In this document: one piece after another, positions 49,771 through 60,769 of the stretch
Position numbering within the stretch: position 1 is the stretch's first letter
How the letters are laid out: the number at the start of each line of letters is the position of its first letter
Source: an uncultured Clostridia bacterium
GTDB lineage: Bacteria; Bacillota; Clostridia; Christensenellales; Borkfalkiaceae
NCBI GenBank assembly: GCA_937920115.1
Contig: CALGVF010000082.1
Location: 11,242 to 75,241, forward strand
Length of the DNA stretch: 64,000 bases
Direction: 5' to 3'
Translations under genes and position numbers: made by a program
The notes under the pieces: generated by a model
What the model was told of the DNA's origin: nothing
Seen by the model: the letters and a program-made list of their open reading frames with translations, nothing else
Database searches by the model: none

Positions 49771-50130
49771 ATGGACGAAATTGACTGGGATAAAGAAAAA
49801 CTTAAACTCGCGCGGATTATCGTAAAGAATTTGAAAGCAGAGTTTTCGGTTTTTCATTTATCCGGTAATCTCGCGAATACGATAATCATAACGAAATACA
49901 GTAGCGAATCTCAGAGCGGGTACGAGGTAAACATTCCCGCAGAGATATACGATATTCCGCTGTATAGACGAAAAGGCGTAGTGGTCCACACAGGAAACGG
50001 CAGTTACGCAAACGAAGTCGATTTAAGCGGTGGGTTCAGCGGACGGCATAAAAACTATGTAGATAGGTGTATTCAGGCATCGATTCAGGAATGGCTCAGT
50101 TTATCAAGGATAAAGGCAAAGGTTGAGTGA
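49771..50130 (+). CDS. probable neck or tail-completion protein
   Basis: 119 aa. Mixed alpha/beta, with EVNIPAEIYDIPLYRRKGVV and YVDRCIQASIQEWLS. Its place after the connector suggests a tail-completion role, but the sequence is not decisive. AAGATATGG starts directly after the preceding gene. Confidence 0.5.
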   Translation: MDEIDWDKEKLKLARIIVKNLKAEFSVFHLSGNLANTIIITKYSSESQSGYEVNIPAEIYDIPLYRRKGVVVHTGNGSYANEVDLSGGFSGRHKNYVDRCIQASIQEWLSLSRIKAKVE

Positions 50131-50131
50131 A

Positions 50132-50953
50132 ATGGCAGGTTTGGATTATAATGCACTTGTAGAAATGATACGTAACAATATTGCGGACGTTATGACCGAT
50201 CCGTTTTATGACGGTTACGATATCGAGGTCACGAATGAAATGCAGTTTCTCGAGAAGAAAGAGGGCTATAGAAATCGCATTTACATTGTTGTGAAGTTCG
50301 CTCCCGCGACGACGTTTTTCGGGCAGACTGTATTGAGTTTCACCGTTACCGCGATTTCCGAACATAATCACTGCTTTGTCTGCCAAAAACTGTTATCTGA
50401 TTACGCTCAGAAATACAACTTAGAACAAGCAGATTATATTCAGCAGATATACGAAACGCCCTCGGTTATATTGAACTTTAACGAGGTGTACGAGGGTTTT
50501 GCCGCTGTTATGGCTATGAGCGGCACGTTCGTTATCGCTAAAGACATTGCGAGGATAAGTTTCGAGTATATATACACAGATGAAGATGGTAATGAGCAAC
50601 CGCCCGAAACAGTAAATGCAATAACAAATTACTGTCAGTTTAATAACGACGTTGACAGTCAGGCGTTTTACGGAACGCACGATATCGCGGATTCTATAGC
50701 GAGAATAGGCTCGTTTTCTTGCGGATTATCGACGTATCTTTTCAACAACAGTCAACTGATTAAAGACTGTTTAAAACTTGTGCAACTTGCCCAAAAAGAC
50801 GCTACTCCGCTCGCAAATATAGATAAAAAGTTCAAGATTGTAGTACATTTCGGCGATATGCTTGCAATGACTGTAGATATGAAACTTATATCTTTTAACT
50901 CCGAAGGCTCGTTGGGCGATTTGCCGATAGTATCTATATCTTTCGCAAAATAA
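50132..50953 (+). CDS. probable tail-region structural protein
   Basis: 273 aa from ATG 50132 (AAGGTTGAG upstream; TTG 50123 is less likely). Beta-rich N-terminal half (YRNRIYIVVKFAPATTFFGQ). The C-terminal FKIVVHFGDMLAMTVDMKLISF also looks like beta strands of a tube or baseplate component. No family assigned. Confidence 0.5.
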   Translation: MAGLDYNALVEMIRNNIADVMTDPFYDGYDIEVTNEMQFLEKKEGYRNRIYIVVKFAPATTFFGQTVLSFTVTAISEHNHCFVCQKLLSDYAQKYNLEQADYIQQIYETPSVILNFNEVYEGFAAVMAMSGTFVIAKDIARISFEYIYTDEDGNEQPPETVNAITNYCQFNNDVDSQAFYGTHDIADSIARIGSFSCGLSTYLFNNSQLIKDCLKLVQLAQKDATPLANIDKKFKIVVHFGDMLAMTVDMKLISFNSEGSLGDLPIVSISFAK

Positions 50954-50964
50954 GGCGGTGAATT

Positions 50965-51540
50965 ATGGCGGCTCAATCAAGTAAACGTGTTGTAACGATC
51001 CGAATCGTCGGCGGTGGCGGGAGCGGCGATAGTGGCGAAAAGAAAACTAAGAAAAAATCCGTCGAATTCGATCCGAGAAAAATTTTATCAAAAGCGTTGG
51101 ACGATGCGTTTCCGACTTTAGCAAAAGTAAAAAATAGCGAGTTGGCTCAGTTTACTATCAAAAAAGCGGGCGCGGTGCTGAATTCGTCTGTGTCTTACGC
51201 GACGAACAGATATTTTTCGCTTAAAGAAGATTATTTATCCGAAAACGTATACAACAATATTAAATCGGGCGTAACAAAAGGCTTAGGAATGGCAAGTAGT
51301 TTAATATCCGGTGCGGCGGCAGGTGCAAAAACCGGAAGCGTTTTCGGACCTGTAGGAACGGCAGTAGGCGCGGTTCTTGGTGCTTCGGTCGGTGGGTTCG
51401 GATATGGACTGAATCAATACGTTCAGTATCAGCAGAAAATGAGCGGGTATTATCAGCAATTAAACGCCACAAACGCTCAGACGCAGTTCCAAGCAAAACG
51501 TTTAGGATTATCTAACGAGGGACAAAACACTCTGAATTAA
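50965..51540 (+). CDS. glycine-zipper structural protein
   Basis: 191 aa. A hydrophobic small-residue segment (GMASSLISGAAAGAKTGSVF and GPVGTAVGAVLGASVGGFGY, about 112-150) is flanked by basic helices. Such segments insert into membranes in phage ejection proteins. It occupies the place where a tape measure is normally found but is far too short for one. Confidence 0.55.
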   Translation: MAAQSSKRVVTIRIVGGGGSGDSGEKKTKKKSVEFDPRKILSKALDDAFPTLAKVKNSELAQFTIKKAGAVLNSSVSYATNRYFSLKEDYLSENVYNNIKSGVTKGLGMASSLISGAAAGAKTGSVFGPVGTAVGAVLGASVGGFGYGLNQYVQYQQKMSGYYQQLNATNAQTQFQAKRLGLSNEGQNTLN

Positions 51541-51550
51541 AGGGGCAATT

Positions 51551-54500
51551 ATGAATTTAAGAGCAACAATAAACGGCAAACAATACGATATATTACAAGG
51601 GGCTACTTTCGCAGAAGAATTCAATGAAACTCTCGATAGTGGCTCTATTGTTATAAGCGGAGTAGAGAAGATAAACGATTTATTGCCTTACGATGACGTT
51701 TATATTTATTCTTTTACTGATCCGAATTATAAGTTCAAGGGCTATCCGTTTGACACTGATAATCCGCAACCGAAGTTTTATAAGCATTTGCTTGTGGATC
51801 AATTTACCGAAGAAGTTTTAAGGCTCGGCGACGATCGGAATGCAGGAGTTTATAAATACAAAATCGAGTTGATGAGCGAAACGAAAAAACTCGAAACGAT
51901 TCAGTTGCCGAATATTTCGATAACTCAGCCGATAACTTCTACAAAGACTTCTACATGGATTCATATACTTCGTTTTGTAAATTTATATTCTCCCACATAT
52001 AAGATAAAAACATCTGATGCTATTACAGACGGCGTAAGAAAATGGACAACACAGAAAAAATATACAGTAAGTAGCGATTTAGAAGCGGTTTTCGGGAATG
52101 TGTATACGCCCGATTTCGTGTTAAACGCTCCGTCTTTAAGAGTCTTATTATCAAAACTCTTTCTCGTAAAAGATATGATCCCGTATGTGAAAGACGATGT
52201 TATATACGGTATGGATATATCTAAACGGGGCAAGGAATTTGATGCCAACGATAAATATGTAAATATTATTACGGGTACGCGTACAAGCGACAACCATTGC
52301 GACAATTTAAGACGTAATTATTCCGATGCGTTAGTTCAGGACAGAACTTGTCGTTCTGTGGAGTATGTAGGATTCAGAAACAGCGATAACGCATTAATGA
52401 CTATCTCAAATATGCGTCTTGAACTCGGTATGCCTATTTATAAAATTCGTAAAATTTATCTTTGTTATTATAAAGATATAAAGGTAAATTATACTAATGC
52501 AATAAACGAAAGTGATAGAGAGAAGGGCGTTCAAGACGGTGTAATGCTTTGTAAACAAGACATTACAAAATTAGTTAAACTCAACACTGAGCGTAATTTA
52601 TTAAGTCAAGATTGGGAAGATTTAGAAGTTACTAAACCACCGAAGTCTGTTGATGAAATGGCACAATATAAATATTGTACAGTCGGATACGATATAGGCT
52701 CGAGATATATAACTGGTTGGGGAGATATTTATACTTACCCGACATTTTGGAATGACAATAAATATACTTCGGTTCAGAATATTGTTTCTAAAATGGATTA
52801 TTTCTATCCGTATGGTATTTATAATGCACAATACGTCGCAAAACAATTTGGTGAGGGTTGCACTGTTTACTCATTATTAGACGCGTCATTTTGGGCGCAA
52901 CTTATAAATACGAACATTAGAGATAATTCTAACGGTACCGTAGATACATTTTTTAGTACAGTAGAAAGTCCATTTACAAACCCAAGTCTTAAATTGAAAG
53001 GTTTGTTCTTTATAGTGGATTATGAGGGGTTCTATAACGGCACAATAGTTCATTCCAAAAAGAACCACAGAGATGATATAACAATAAACGATAACGCTTC
53101 GGAATCATTGACTTTGGTTGAACAGGACGCAATATTTCAAAGTGAGAAGGTAAATAGATTTGGAAATAAAGCCTTACAGATAAATGCAAGATACGACACG
53201 TTTTACGATCCAAACGATGAAACACAGGAGTTACTACAGCCTTTAGCAAGCGTTTACAGTTCAAATTATGAGGACGATGTTGTAATATATCACAGAGAAT
53301 ATTCAATTTATAATAATTGTGTTCAATGTATTTATTATGGCATAAAGAATTACGTTTTAAAGAATTGGTTTACGTCTGTTTATGCGAAATACAGAACGTG
53401 GAATTTAATGTCATACAACGAAAGTGTAAGACGTGCAGAAAACGAAAAAGAATATATTTATTGGTCGGAAGATGAGTTATATTATGAAAAGAAACCTCTA
53501 TTCGGGAATTATTCTTCTGATAATAGCAATGTTTTAAACGATTTAATAAGTTGTTTTTCGTCATTAAATTATAGTGATATTATAGGCATACAAAGTTTTT
53601 CTACGCCCAAAAAAATAGACACTGCTTATATTATATCAGATAAAATCTTATACGATACTCCTGATACAAATGGAATTCCTGGAGATAGAAAGATTGACGA
53701 AAGCGAGTATTTTTCTTCTGATTTAAACGCGTTTATTGCAAATAACTCAATGTGTTTTAATTTTAAATTAAACGACAACTTTTCGCAGGGTGTTTATATT
53801 TCAAAAGCCGAGCCGTTTATTGGTGGAAGATATAACGACGATGACGGCACCCTGATCTCCGACACAGATTGGGCGAATCAACCATGGGATTTCTTTACAG
53901 AGCCTGCAAATTCGGATTATTCTGGAAGTAAGCAAGATTATTATTCTATTATTGATAAAGAGCCTTTAACGGGTGATACTCAGTCATTGGGCTTTTATGT
54001 TGGGCAAAAACCATCTTCGTATTCGGTAGATTTATGGAAAAGCAATGAGAAAAAATCAGAATTAACCAAAGCAGTCACAAATTTTTATACAGATCGAATT
54101 TTTACAGTTCCAAAATTGAATAATGCAGATTCGTTCAAACAACAAATCGGTATACGTAAGAATTTTTATAAAGATAACAAATCTTTTATTGATATGACTT
54201 TGCAGATTGAAAATTTAACAATGTCTAATGATATTATTCTTTCCCCTTGGATAATGAAACTTTCTAATTTGCTTGGAGATTATCCAAAATTTGATAGCAC
54301 TATTAAAGATACTTCACATCCGATAAATGGTGGTACGCAGTATATTATTTCGGAGTTTCTTTCAGAAGAAATAACTGAAACGGGATCTTCCATGGCATTT
54401 AACAGTCCGATAATAACGTTAAAATTTTCTTCTGATTTTATAAATTCCGCTGTTGATTCAACATTATATGATTTTGCCTCTACTTTTAATTTTACATTGG

Positions 54501-55888
54501 TTTCTGCGAATCCGACCGCAAATTTATCTATAGGTAAAGTTATGTTAAATAAATTTGCTTGTAAAAAAATCAGATTTAAAGAAAATAAAACAATATTAGA
54601 GTTGTGTGGAATTTTATCAATGTGGTATCATCCATCGTTAGGAACATTTACAAATTTAGACATTCCTTTTGTTTTTACATTGTTACGAATGGGAAATAAA
54701 GGTTCGCTTGTGAGTTCTATAATGCCTGACGCAGATCAGTCCCAAAATAATTTTGGTACTTCGTTAAACAGTTCACTTATTTATTATTCAAGTCTAATTA
54801 ACAAACCACAAACCTATGATTGGGATGGTGCTTATAATGCATCTGCTAATCTCAACGGAGGTTATCCGATAATTCCCGGAGATATTGCAGGCGGATATCA
54901 GACAGACTCTGATTATACAACAAAGGATTATAGTCAAGGAACATTTGTATTTCAATATAACAATGAAACGGTAACTCTTCCCAAAAACACTTCTAATCCT
55001 TTATCATTCTATATAAGAATAGATCTTAATCAACGCCCATTATATGATACTGATAAACGAAAATCTTGGAATGGATTAAATATAACTACTTTGCATAGTA
55101 TTGTTTCTGGCGGCGAAATAATAAATGACAATGCAGTATGCGCAACATACTACAAAAATATGTTTTTGCGTTACGACACCAAAAATGATCTTGATTCTCA
55201 ATCGTTAAAAGATTCATATAAATACAGCGAAATAGAAAACGATTCATCTTTTGATTTTGTAAATAGAGTTTCGAGATGTTTTGTTTCGCAGTTGTATTAT
55301 ACTAAATTTCCATACATAGAAATTCCATCTTTATATGAGGTAAGAAATGCGGACGGCACAATTTTTCAAGGCACATGGAGAGATTGCAAAATAACATTAT
55401 CTACACAAACTACTGTGGTAAAATTTGAAGATATTTATTTAGCGACTCCAAGAGATTCCTATCGTTATATAAAGACAATAATATCGGCAGATGGTAAATG
55501 TTTTTCCGTGGATTCACAAGTTTATCAAACAGGAGATACGCAATATATTATAGAATATAATCCTAATTTAACCGCCACAAAACTAAAAGCCCTGTCTTTT
55601 TGGTATTTAAACGATTCTCAGAACGGATATACAACTGCCGTGGATTCTATGGGATATGTTTCAAAGTTTAAGTACAATCCCGACAATTGTTATTGTCATT
55701 TCGTATTCGGAGTAAATATAGACGATAATTTCTCGAGAAAAATATATCTGTCTATGCTTAAGAAAAAAGATTTGCGAGTATTTGACGAGTATCATCAAGT
55801 AATAGGTGAATCTAAGAATTATCTCGAGCCTGACGGAACAATAGATAATAATTACGGCGACGGACAATTTTTTACTGAAAAAAAATAA
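51551..55888 (+). CDS. very large tail/baseplate hub-like protein
   Basis: 1445 aa. The first 120 residues (MNLRATINGKQYDILQG, then ATFAEEFNETLDSGSIVIS) resemble the N-terminal domain of siphophage tail-associated hub proteins. The rest is Asp/Asn/Tyr-rich beta sequence without repeats or recognised enzyme motifs. It is the first gene of the distal tail. Codons are markedly AT-rich towards the C-terminus. Confidence 0.55.
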   Translation: MNLRATINGKQYDILQGATFAEEFNETLDSGSIVISGVEKINDLLPYDDVYIYSFTDPNYKFKGYPFDTDNPQPKFYKHLLVDQFTEEVLRLGDDRNAGVYKYKIELMSETKKLETIQLPNISITQPITSTKTSTWIHILRFVNLYSPTYKIKTSDAITDGVRKWTTQKKYTVSSDLEAVFGNVYTPDFVLNAPSLRVLLSKLFLVKDMIPYVKDDVIYGMDISKRGKEFDANDKYVNIITGTRTSDNHCDNLRRNYSDALVQDRTCRSVEYVGFRNSDNALMTISNMRLELGMPIYKIRKIYLCYYKDIKVNYTNAINESDREKGVQDGVMLCKQDITKLVKLNTERNLLSQDWEDLEVTKPPKSVDEMAQYKYCTVGYDIGSRYITGWGDIYTYPTFWNDNKYTSVQNIVSKMDYFYPYGIYNAQYVAKQFGEGCTVYSLLDASFWAQLINTNIRDNSNGTVDTFFSTVESPFTNPSLKLKGLFFIVDYEGFYNGTIVHSKKNHRDDITINDNASESLTLVEQDAIFQSEKVNRFGNKALQINARYDTFYDPNDETQELLQPLASVYSSNYEDDVVIYHREYSIYNNCVQCIYYGIKNYVLKNWFTSVYAKYRTWNLMSYNESVRRAENEKEYIYWSEDELYYEKKPLFGNYSSDNSNVLNDLISCFSSLNYSDIIGIQSFSTPKKIDTAYIISDKILYDTPDTNGIPGDRKIDESEYFSSDLNAFIANNSMCFNFKLNDNFSQGVYISKAEPFIGGRYNDDDGTLISDTDWANQPWDFFTEPANSDYSGSKQDYYSIIDKEPLTGDTQSLGFYVGQKPSSYSVDLWKSNEKKSELTKAVTNFYTDRIFTVPKLNNADSFKQQIGIRKNFYKDNKSFIDMTLQIENLTMSNDIILSPWIMKLSNLLGDYPKFDSTIKDTSHPINGGTQYIISEFLSEEITETGSSMAFNSPIITLKFSSDFINSAVDSTLYDFASTFNFTLVSANPTANLSIGKVMLNKFACKKIRFKENKTILELCGILSMWYHPSLGTFTNLDIPFVFTLLRMGNKGSLVSSIMPDADQSQNNFGTSLNSSLIYYSSLINKPQTYDWDGAYNASANLNGGYPIIPGDIAGGYQTDSDYTTKDYSQGTFVFQYNNETVTLPKNTSNPLSFYIRIDLNQRPLYDTDKRKSWNGLNITTLHSIVSGGEIINDNAVCATYYKNMFLRYDTKNDLDSQSLKDSYKYSEIENDSSFDFVNRVSRCFVSQLYYTKFPYIEIPSLYEVRNADGTIFQGTWRDCKITLSTQTTVVKFEDIYLATPRDSYRYIKTIISADGKCFSVDSQVYQTGDTQYIIEYNPNLTATKLKALSFWYLNDSQNGYTTAVDSMGYVSKFKYNPDNCYCHFVFGVNIDDNFSRKIYLSMLKKKDLRVFDEYHQVIGESKNYLEPDGTIDNNYGDGQFFTEKK

Positions 55889-55897
55889 TCAAAACTC

Positions 55898-55926
55898 TTG
55901 TCCTTTTACAAAATTTGTGCTACAAT
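55898..55926 (+). promoter_or_regulatory. promoter of the receptor-binding protein gene
   Basis: TTGTCC at 55898-55903, 17 bp, TACAAT at 55921-55926 with TTGTGC before it; ATG follows at 55946. Confidence 0.7.
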
Positions 55927-55945
55927 AAAAATGAGGTACTAAAAT

Positions 55946-58900
55946 ATGTTTTTATATTTCGATAAAAGTCTTACACTGAAAACTAAAATAGACCACGGGG
56001 AAAGACCAAGACAAGGCAGTGATTTGAATATTACTGTCTGTCTTGATGCTGATTTTTGGAAAGATACCGAAAAATGGGGCGTAAACGGTAACGATTTATG
56101 GATTATTAAATTAGTCCTTACGGTCCCGGATAAAACTCAATCAATCCCGTTTGCTTCCGATAAGGGCGAACTTCGCGTTTTTGAAAAATTATACGAAAGC
56201 GAAATTGTTTATGACCTTGTGCCGGGAACGTCGTATTACATGTACGATTTCCAAATCCCCGCTAAGGTTGCGACGGAACAATTTGGGAAACTTAAGGCGA
56301 GTTTTAGTTTCAAGAGAAGCATAAGTACCGACGATTATGTTAAATTAGCCTCTGCCGATCAGTGGAATAACAACTATTCGAGCGTCATTCTTAAGGCGGA
56401 TGAGGTTGGAATATCTTATAATGTTGCAGGTTCGGAATATAAGAAAATGGTCGGAGATGGGAAAACCACCGCTTCAAATCTTATAAAAACGCCCATTGCT
56501 TACGGTAAAAATGAACCTACAAGTTTAACTGACACATCTTCCGGATATTATTACGAAATAAACCAACAGTCCGTGTGGATTTATGGAAATGTAGAATATT
56601 ATGATTCTATAACAAATTCCACACAGACTATTCCACAATGGATTCGTGCATTGCAATTTAATCCAAACGTTGATGTTTCGATGAAAAATGACGAAACGCA
56701 GGCTTTAGGAACTGCCGAAATAACCGTAGAAAAGACCGTCGGATATGCTCAGAAAGTTATTGACCAACTTATTTCGATAAAGTATGAGGATATAATGCGT
56801 GAATTTACGAAAGTTTACGCGGCGATAAACATTGCGGGAACGCGTCCTGACTGGACCGAAGATAACACGAACTCTCCCGCGTTTATTCTGAATAAACCCG
56901 ACATCGAAAAAATGCACGCGGAACTTGAGGCGAAGTTAAACGATAACTTGATTCAAGCCGCATTGATTTCGCCTGAGAATACCTATATTGTATGGAAAGG
57001 CGAAAGTTTCCCTGGGGCGGACGTTTCGGGGTTTAAGGCTAAGGCGGGATTTAAAATCGATTTCGGCGACGGTGAACATACAAGTTTTGATAAGGCAAGC
57101 GACAATATCGTAACGCATAGTTATAAAGACGGTATTGATTATCACTTGATAAGTGTAAATACGCTTTATGCGGATATGTTTAAAGATTGCAGTTCGGTTA
57201 TTAGCGTTATAATCGGTAATAATGTTAAGTCCGTTCTTGAAAATACATTTTATAATTGCTCGGCTTTAAAAAAAGTAATAATTTCTAATTTCGTAACTCG
57301 AATTTATCCTTTTGCATTTGAGGCTTGTATAGGATTAGAGGAGATTACATTTGGTAAAAACATATCCATAATAGGCAATCAGGCATTTGTATCTTGTCAT
57401 GCTTTATCTGAAATAAAACTCGGATCGCAGGTTACATCTATAAGTGATGGCGCGTTTGCGGATAATAGAGTTTTTAAAACTGTTTATATTGAAACAACTA
57501 CTCCGCCAACAATCGGAACAGGCGTATTCCCTACCAATATAGATAAGATTTTTGTCCCCGAGAGTGCATACGAGGCATATAAAACGGCTTGGTCGGCATA
57601 TGCGGATAAGATTGTTTATAAGGTCGATAATTCGCATTTAACGAGCAAAGTCGATAAACTCGATTCCGATAGCACCGACTTAACCGAAAATTCCGATGTT
57701 AAAGTTTACGCTCAGACTGCAGACAAAGAGGGTTACGTAAACGCTTCCGAAGCCAATAAAGAGCATACTATCGTAAAACGCGGCGCAAACAAAGAAATCA
57801 AAATCGGCGACGCAATACAAGCCGACGAAGCCACTTCGTTAGGGCAGTTGAATATCGCGAAAGACGATTTGAATAACAATATCGCGATAGATCCGAACAA
57901 AACGTATATATTGTTTGTCGGTAAGACGATTGACATTTCTTGCGGTAGCAGTTTCTCGAATTATCAGATAGATATGGGCGACGGAGCAGTTTATCCGAAA
58001 GATACGACTGTAGACGGAACGCCGATTCATCATATTTACGCGAAAGACAGGGCGCATTTGATTGCTATCAGCGGAACTGCTCCGAACGATACGTTTGATT
58101 TGGCGTTTTCGGGAACAGGCAATCTGTACAGAGTAATTCAGTTCGCAGACGGAATCAAGAAAATCGGAAACGTTATCGGCGAAACTGCTGTAAGAGTTTG
58201 CGTTCTGCCTGAAACGCTTGAAGAAATTACCGCAGAAAACACTTTTGCAAAAGCAAAGGTTGTTTATTGTCCTGCGACAAACCCGCCTACGATTGCCACG
58301 GGTGTATTTGCAGATTCTGAAAAGATTTTTGTAAAAACGAGTGCTAACACTCAATATGTTGAGGCTTGGGGAAGTTTATCCGAAAAAATTGTAAGCGAGG
58401 TCGACAGTTCCGATCTTGAAGATTTAAAAGGTATCGGAACTCGACTCGTTCAGCATATATCGAATATAAATAATCCACACAAAGTTACGAAAGAGCAAGT
58501 CGGATTAGACAAAGTGGATAACACGTCCGACTTAGATAAACCGATTTCTAAAGCCACTCAAGCGGCTCTCGACCAAAAAATAGGCGCGGGCGGCGGCGCG
58601 ATTGTCGGAGATATGACGATTCAGGGCAATCTTACTGTTCAGGGAACTGCAACGTATGAAAACGTACAGTCTTTAAATGTAAAAGATGCTATAATCGTTA
58701 CGAATATCGACGGTGAACCACTGGGAGCGGCATTATCAGGTCTTGCCATTAAGAAAAATTCGTCCAAGGTCTACGGGTTAATGTACGACCCGACGGACGA
58801 TACCGTAAAATTCGGCGAAGGTGTTCTCGACGCGGAAAACAAACATTTCACGTTTTCTGAATACGAGGGCAAGCCGATTGCTACGAGAGCCGACAGCAAA

Positions 58901-60754
58901 GATTTGGTCGAAGCGCATATAATCAAGTGGGACTCGTATATTAACGCTTTTGTAGATAGCGGTGTGAAAGTTTCGGATCTCGCCAAATCGTCTGTATTCG
59001 ATTTAAAGCATTCCAAAATTCAAAACACCGACTTAAACGGCAATAAAGAAGATAGTTGGGGTACGGAAGAAGCAGACACAGACCTGACTATCTATTCTAA
59101 ATCGTTTTATCTTAAAGACGGCGAACAGACCGAAAAATATACAGGCGTAACGGTCGGCGACGGATATGTGAATGTGGTACATTCGGGAAGCGCGGGCAAC
59201 GCAAAGTTCGCAATGCTCGAAAACGAATTCCTGATTACTTCGTCCGACGCTAACGGAAAGACCGTAACTGTAGAGATTACTCCCGACGGCGCAACAATCG
59301 ACGATTACGATATTATGACGAGCAAAGGCGGTACGTTTATCGCACGTCCGAAAGTTCAGGAAAACGGCGAAGCGGTGTCCGTCGCGCTTATAAAAGATAT
59401 CGCAAACTTCCTTGCAAAACAGAGCCTCGGCGATAATTATTCGTGTGTTATCACGAACGAGAACGGCGCGTTCAAAATCGAAATAACGAAGAGCGGCGAA
59501 CAGTCCGCAACGCACAGTTTTGGTGTCAGCAAGGACGGCGTAACGGTCGATAACGAGAATATCCCGACTGCGGGTAAACTCAACAAACTTCTCGCTCAAA
59601 TCGACGAAAATATTATTATCAATCCCGATAAAACGTATTTGCTGTTCGGCGGTACGACCTTTACCGCTCCGCAAGTCGCATACGATATCGATTTCGGCGA
59701 CGGAACGATTTACGATAAGCAGAACGCGATAAACCACACCTACACTGACGGATTTGATTATCATATCATAACGATTTCGACGGGTTCGGCTACAACATTC
59801 AGCCTCGGAGCGAATTCGACTACTTTGGGTTCGGACGCTTCGTTCAGAATCGTACATTTTGCCGAGGGCTTGACGAATATCCAAACGTTCGGCGAAAACG
59901 TAAAAACCGAAGTCGCGATATTCCCGTCGACCGCAACGGCAATCGGCTCGAACGTTTTGAATAAAATCGACCTTGTTTATATCAATGCGGATTTACCCCC
60001 GACGAGAGGCTCTGCAAGTCTTGAGGAAGCAAAGAAAATCTTTGTTAAGAGAACTGCGAACACGATATACAAAAACGCTCAGGATTGGCTGTTATTGGCT
60101 AATAATATCGTTCACGAAATCGATAGTTCGGATATTATCGGAGCGGGGCTGTCCGACGAAGATATTGCACGCTCGGTTACGTTATCGAATCCGTCGTCGG
60201 CGACAAACGGAACGCTGACCGAATTGGAACTCTCGACATTGCTTGCAAGTAATCTGAATTTTATTGTATTTAACAACGAGATTTATTATCTTGCCGACAA
60301 AGGACACACCGAGGGAATCGTAAGTTACACGCACAACGGTTGGAACGGTACGGCGATTCAGGATAAAAGCATAAATATAACGCTGTCTACTCGTGCGTGG
60401 ACTTTGGTAACGGGTTCGACCGATATTAAAGCGTTTATCCATAATATTTACATAAAAGGTACGGACGATAGCGGAAACACTGTTTGCGAGATTCGACTTA
60501 ATCGGTTGTCAGCAGGAGCAACGAAAGTCACGAGTATTTCGGGCTTGGCTTCGTTAATCGATAATAACGAAATTGTCGAGGCTTCGGGATATAGACTTGT
60601 AAACGGGAATTACTATACTATTCCGTGGATAAAGAATAACAGTATGTTTGTTATCCCTGCGGCGACTTCGATAGCAAATCCGTCGTGGTACGGATTCGGT
60701 TCGATAACCTGCACAGTCGAAGATACGGTCGATATGTTCAATTTCGCAAAATAA
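55946..60754 (+). CDS. receptor-binding baseplate/fibre protein, BppU-like N-terminus with leucine-rich repeats
   Basis: 1602 aa. Residues 1-130 follow the BppU-type baseplate attachment domain (FLYFDKSLTLKTKIDHGERP, ISTDDYVKLAS). About 385-560 contain BspA-type LRR_5 repeats (NVKSVLENTFYNCSALKKVI) embedded in PKD-like segments with GDG motifs (FKIDFGDGEHTSFDKA). A similar GDG/LRR-like block recurs near 645-810 and again near 1225-1385. In between are a HISNINNPHKVTKEQVGLDKVDN collar (about 833-855) and a beta fibre. It should form the host-recognition spike. Confidence 0.7.
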   Translation: MFLYFDKSLTLKTKIDHGERPRQGSDLNITVCLDADFWKDTEKWGVNGNDLWIIKLVLTVPDKTQSIPFASDKGELRVFEKLYESEIVYDLVPGTSYYMYDFQIPAKVATEQFGKLKASFSFKRSISTDDYVKLASADQWNNNYSSVILKADEVGISYNVAGSEYKKMVGDGKTTASNLIKTPIAYGKNEPTSLTDTSSGYYYEINQQSVWIYGNVEYYDSITNSTQTIPQWIRALQFNPNVDVSMKNDETQALGTAEITVEKTVGYAQKVIDQLISIKYEDIMREFTKVYAAINIAGTRPDWTEDNTNSPAFILNKPDIEKMHAELEAKLNDNLIQAALISPENTYIVWKGESFPGADVSGFKAKAGFKIDFGDGEHTSFDKASDNIVTHSYKDGIDYHLISVNTLYADMFKDCSSVISVIIGNNVKSVLENTFYNCSALKKVIISNFVTRIYPFAFEACIGLEEITFGKNISIIGNQAFVSCHALSEIKLGSQVTSISDGAFADNRVFKTVYIETTTPPTIGTGVFPTNIDKIFVPESAYEAYKTAWSAYADKIVYKVDNSHLTSKVDKLDSDSTDLTENSDVKVYAQTADKEGYVNASEANKEHTIVKRGANKEIKIGDAIQADEATSLGQLNIAKDDLNNNIAIDPNKTYILFVGKTIDISCGSSFSNYQIDMGDGAVYPKDTTVDGTPIHHIYAKDRAHLIAISGTAPNDTFDLAFSGTGNLYRVIQFADGIKKIGNVIGETAVRVCVLPETLEEITAENTFAKAKVVYCPATNPPTIATGVFADSEKIFVKTSANTQYVEAWGSLSEKIVSEVDSSDLEDLKGIGTRLVQHISNINNPHKVTKEQVGLDKVDNTSDLDKPISKATQAALDQKIGAGGGAIVGDMTIQGNLTVQGTATYENVQSLNVKDAIIVTNIDGEPLGAALSGLAIKKNSSKVYGLMYDPTDDTVKFGEGVLDAENKHFTFSEYEGKPIATRADSKDLVEAHIIKWDSYINAFVDSGVKVSDLAKSSVFDLKHSKIQNTDLNGNKEDSWGTEEADTDLTIYSKSFYLKDGEQTEKYTGVTVGDGYVNVVHSGSAGNAKFAMLENEFLITSSDANGKTVTVEITPDGATIDDYDIMTSKGGTFIARPKVQENGEAVSVALIKDIANFLAKQSLGDNYSCVITNENGAFKIEITKSGEQSATHSFGVSKDGVTVDNENIPTAGKLNKLLAQIDENIIINPDKTYLLFGGTTFTAPQVAYDIDFGDGTIYDKQNAINHTYTDGFDYHIITISTGSATTFSLGANSTTLGSDASFRIVHFAEGLTNIQTFGENVKTEVAIFPSTATAIGSNVLNKIDLVYINADLPPTRGSASLEEAKKIFVKRTANTIYKNAQDWLLLANNIVHEIDSSDIIGAGLSDEDIARSVTLSNPSSATNGTLTELELSTLLASNLNFIVFNNEIYYLADKGHTEGIVSYTHNGWNGTAIQDKSINITLSTRAWTLVTGSTDIKAFIHNIYIKGTDDSGNTVCEIRLNRLSAGATKVTSISGLASLIDNNEIVEASGYRLVNGNYYTIPWIKNNSMFVIPAATSIANPSWYGFGSITCTVEDTVDMFNFAK

Positions 60755-60769
60755 TATTATATCAATGTG

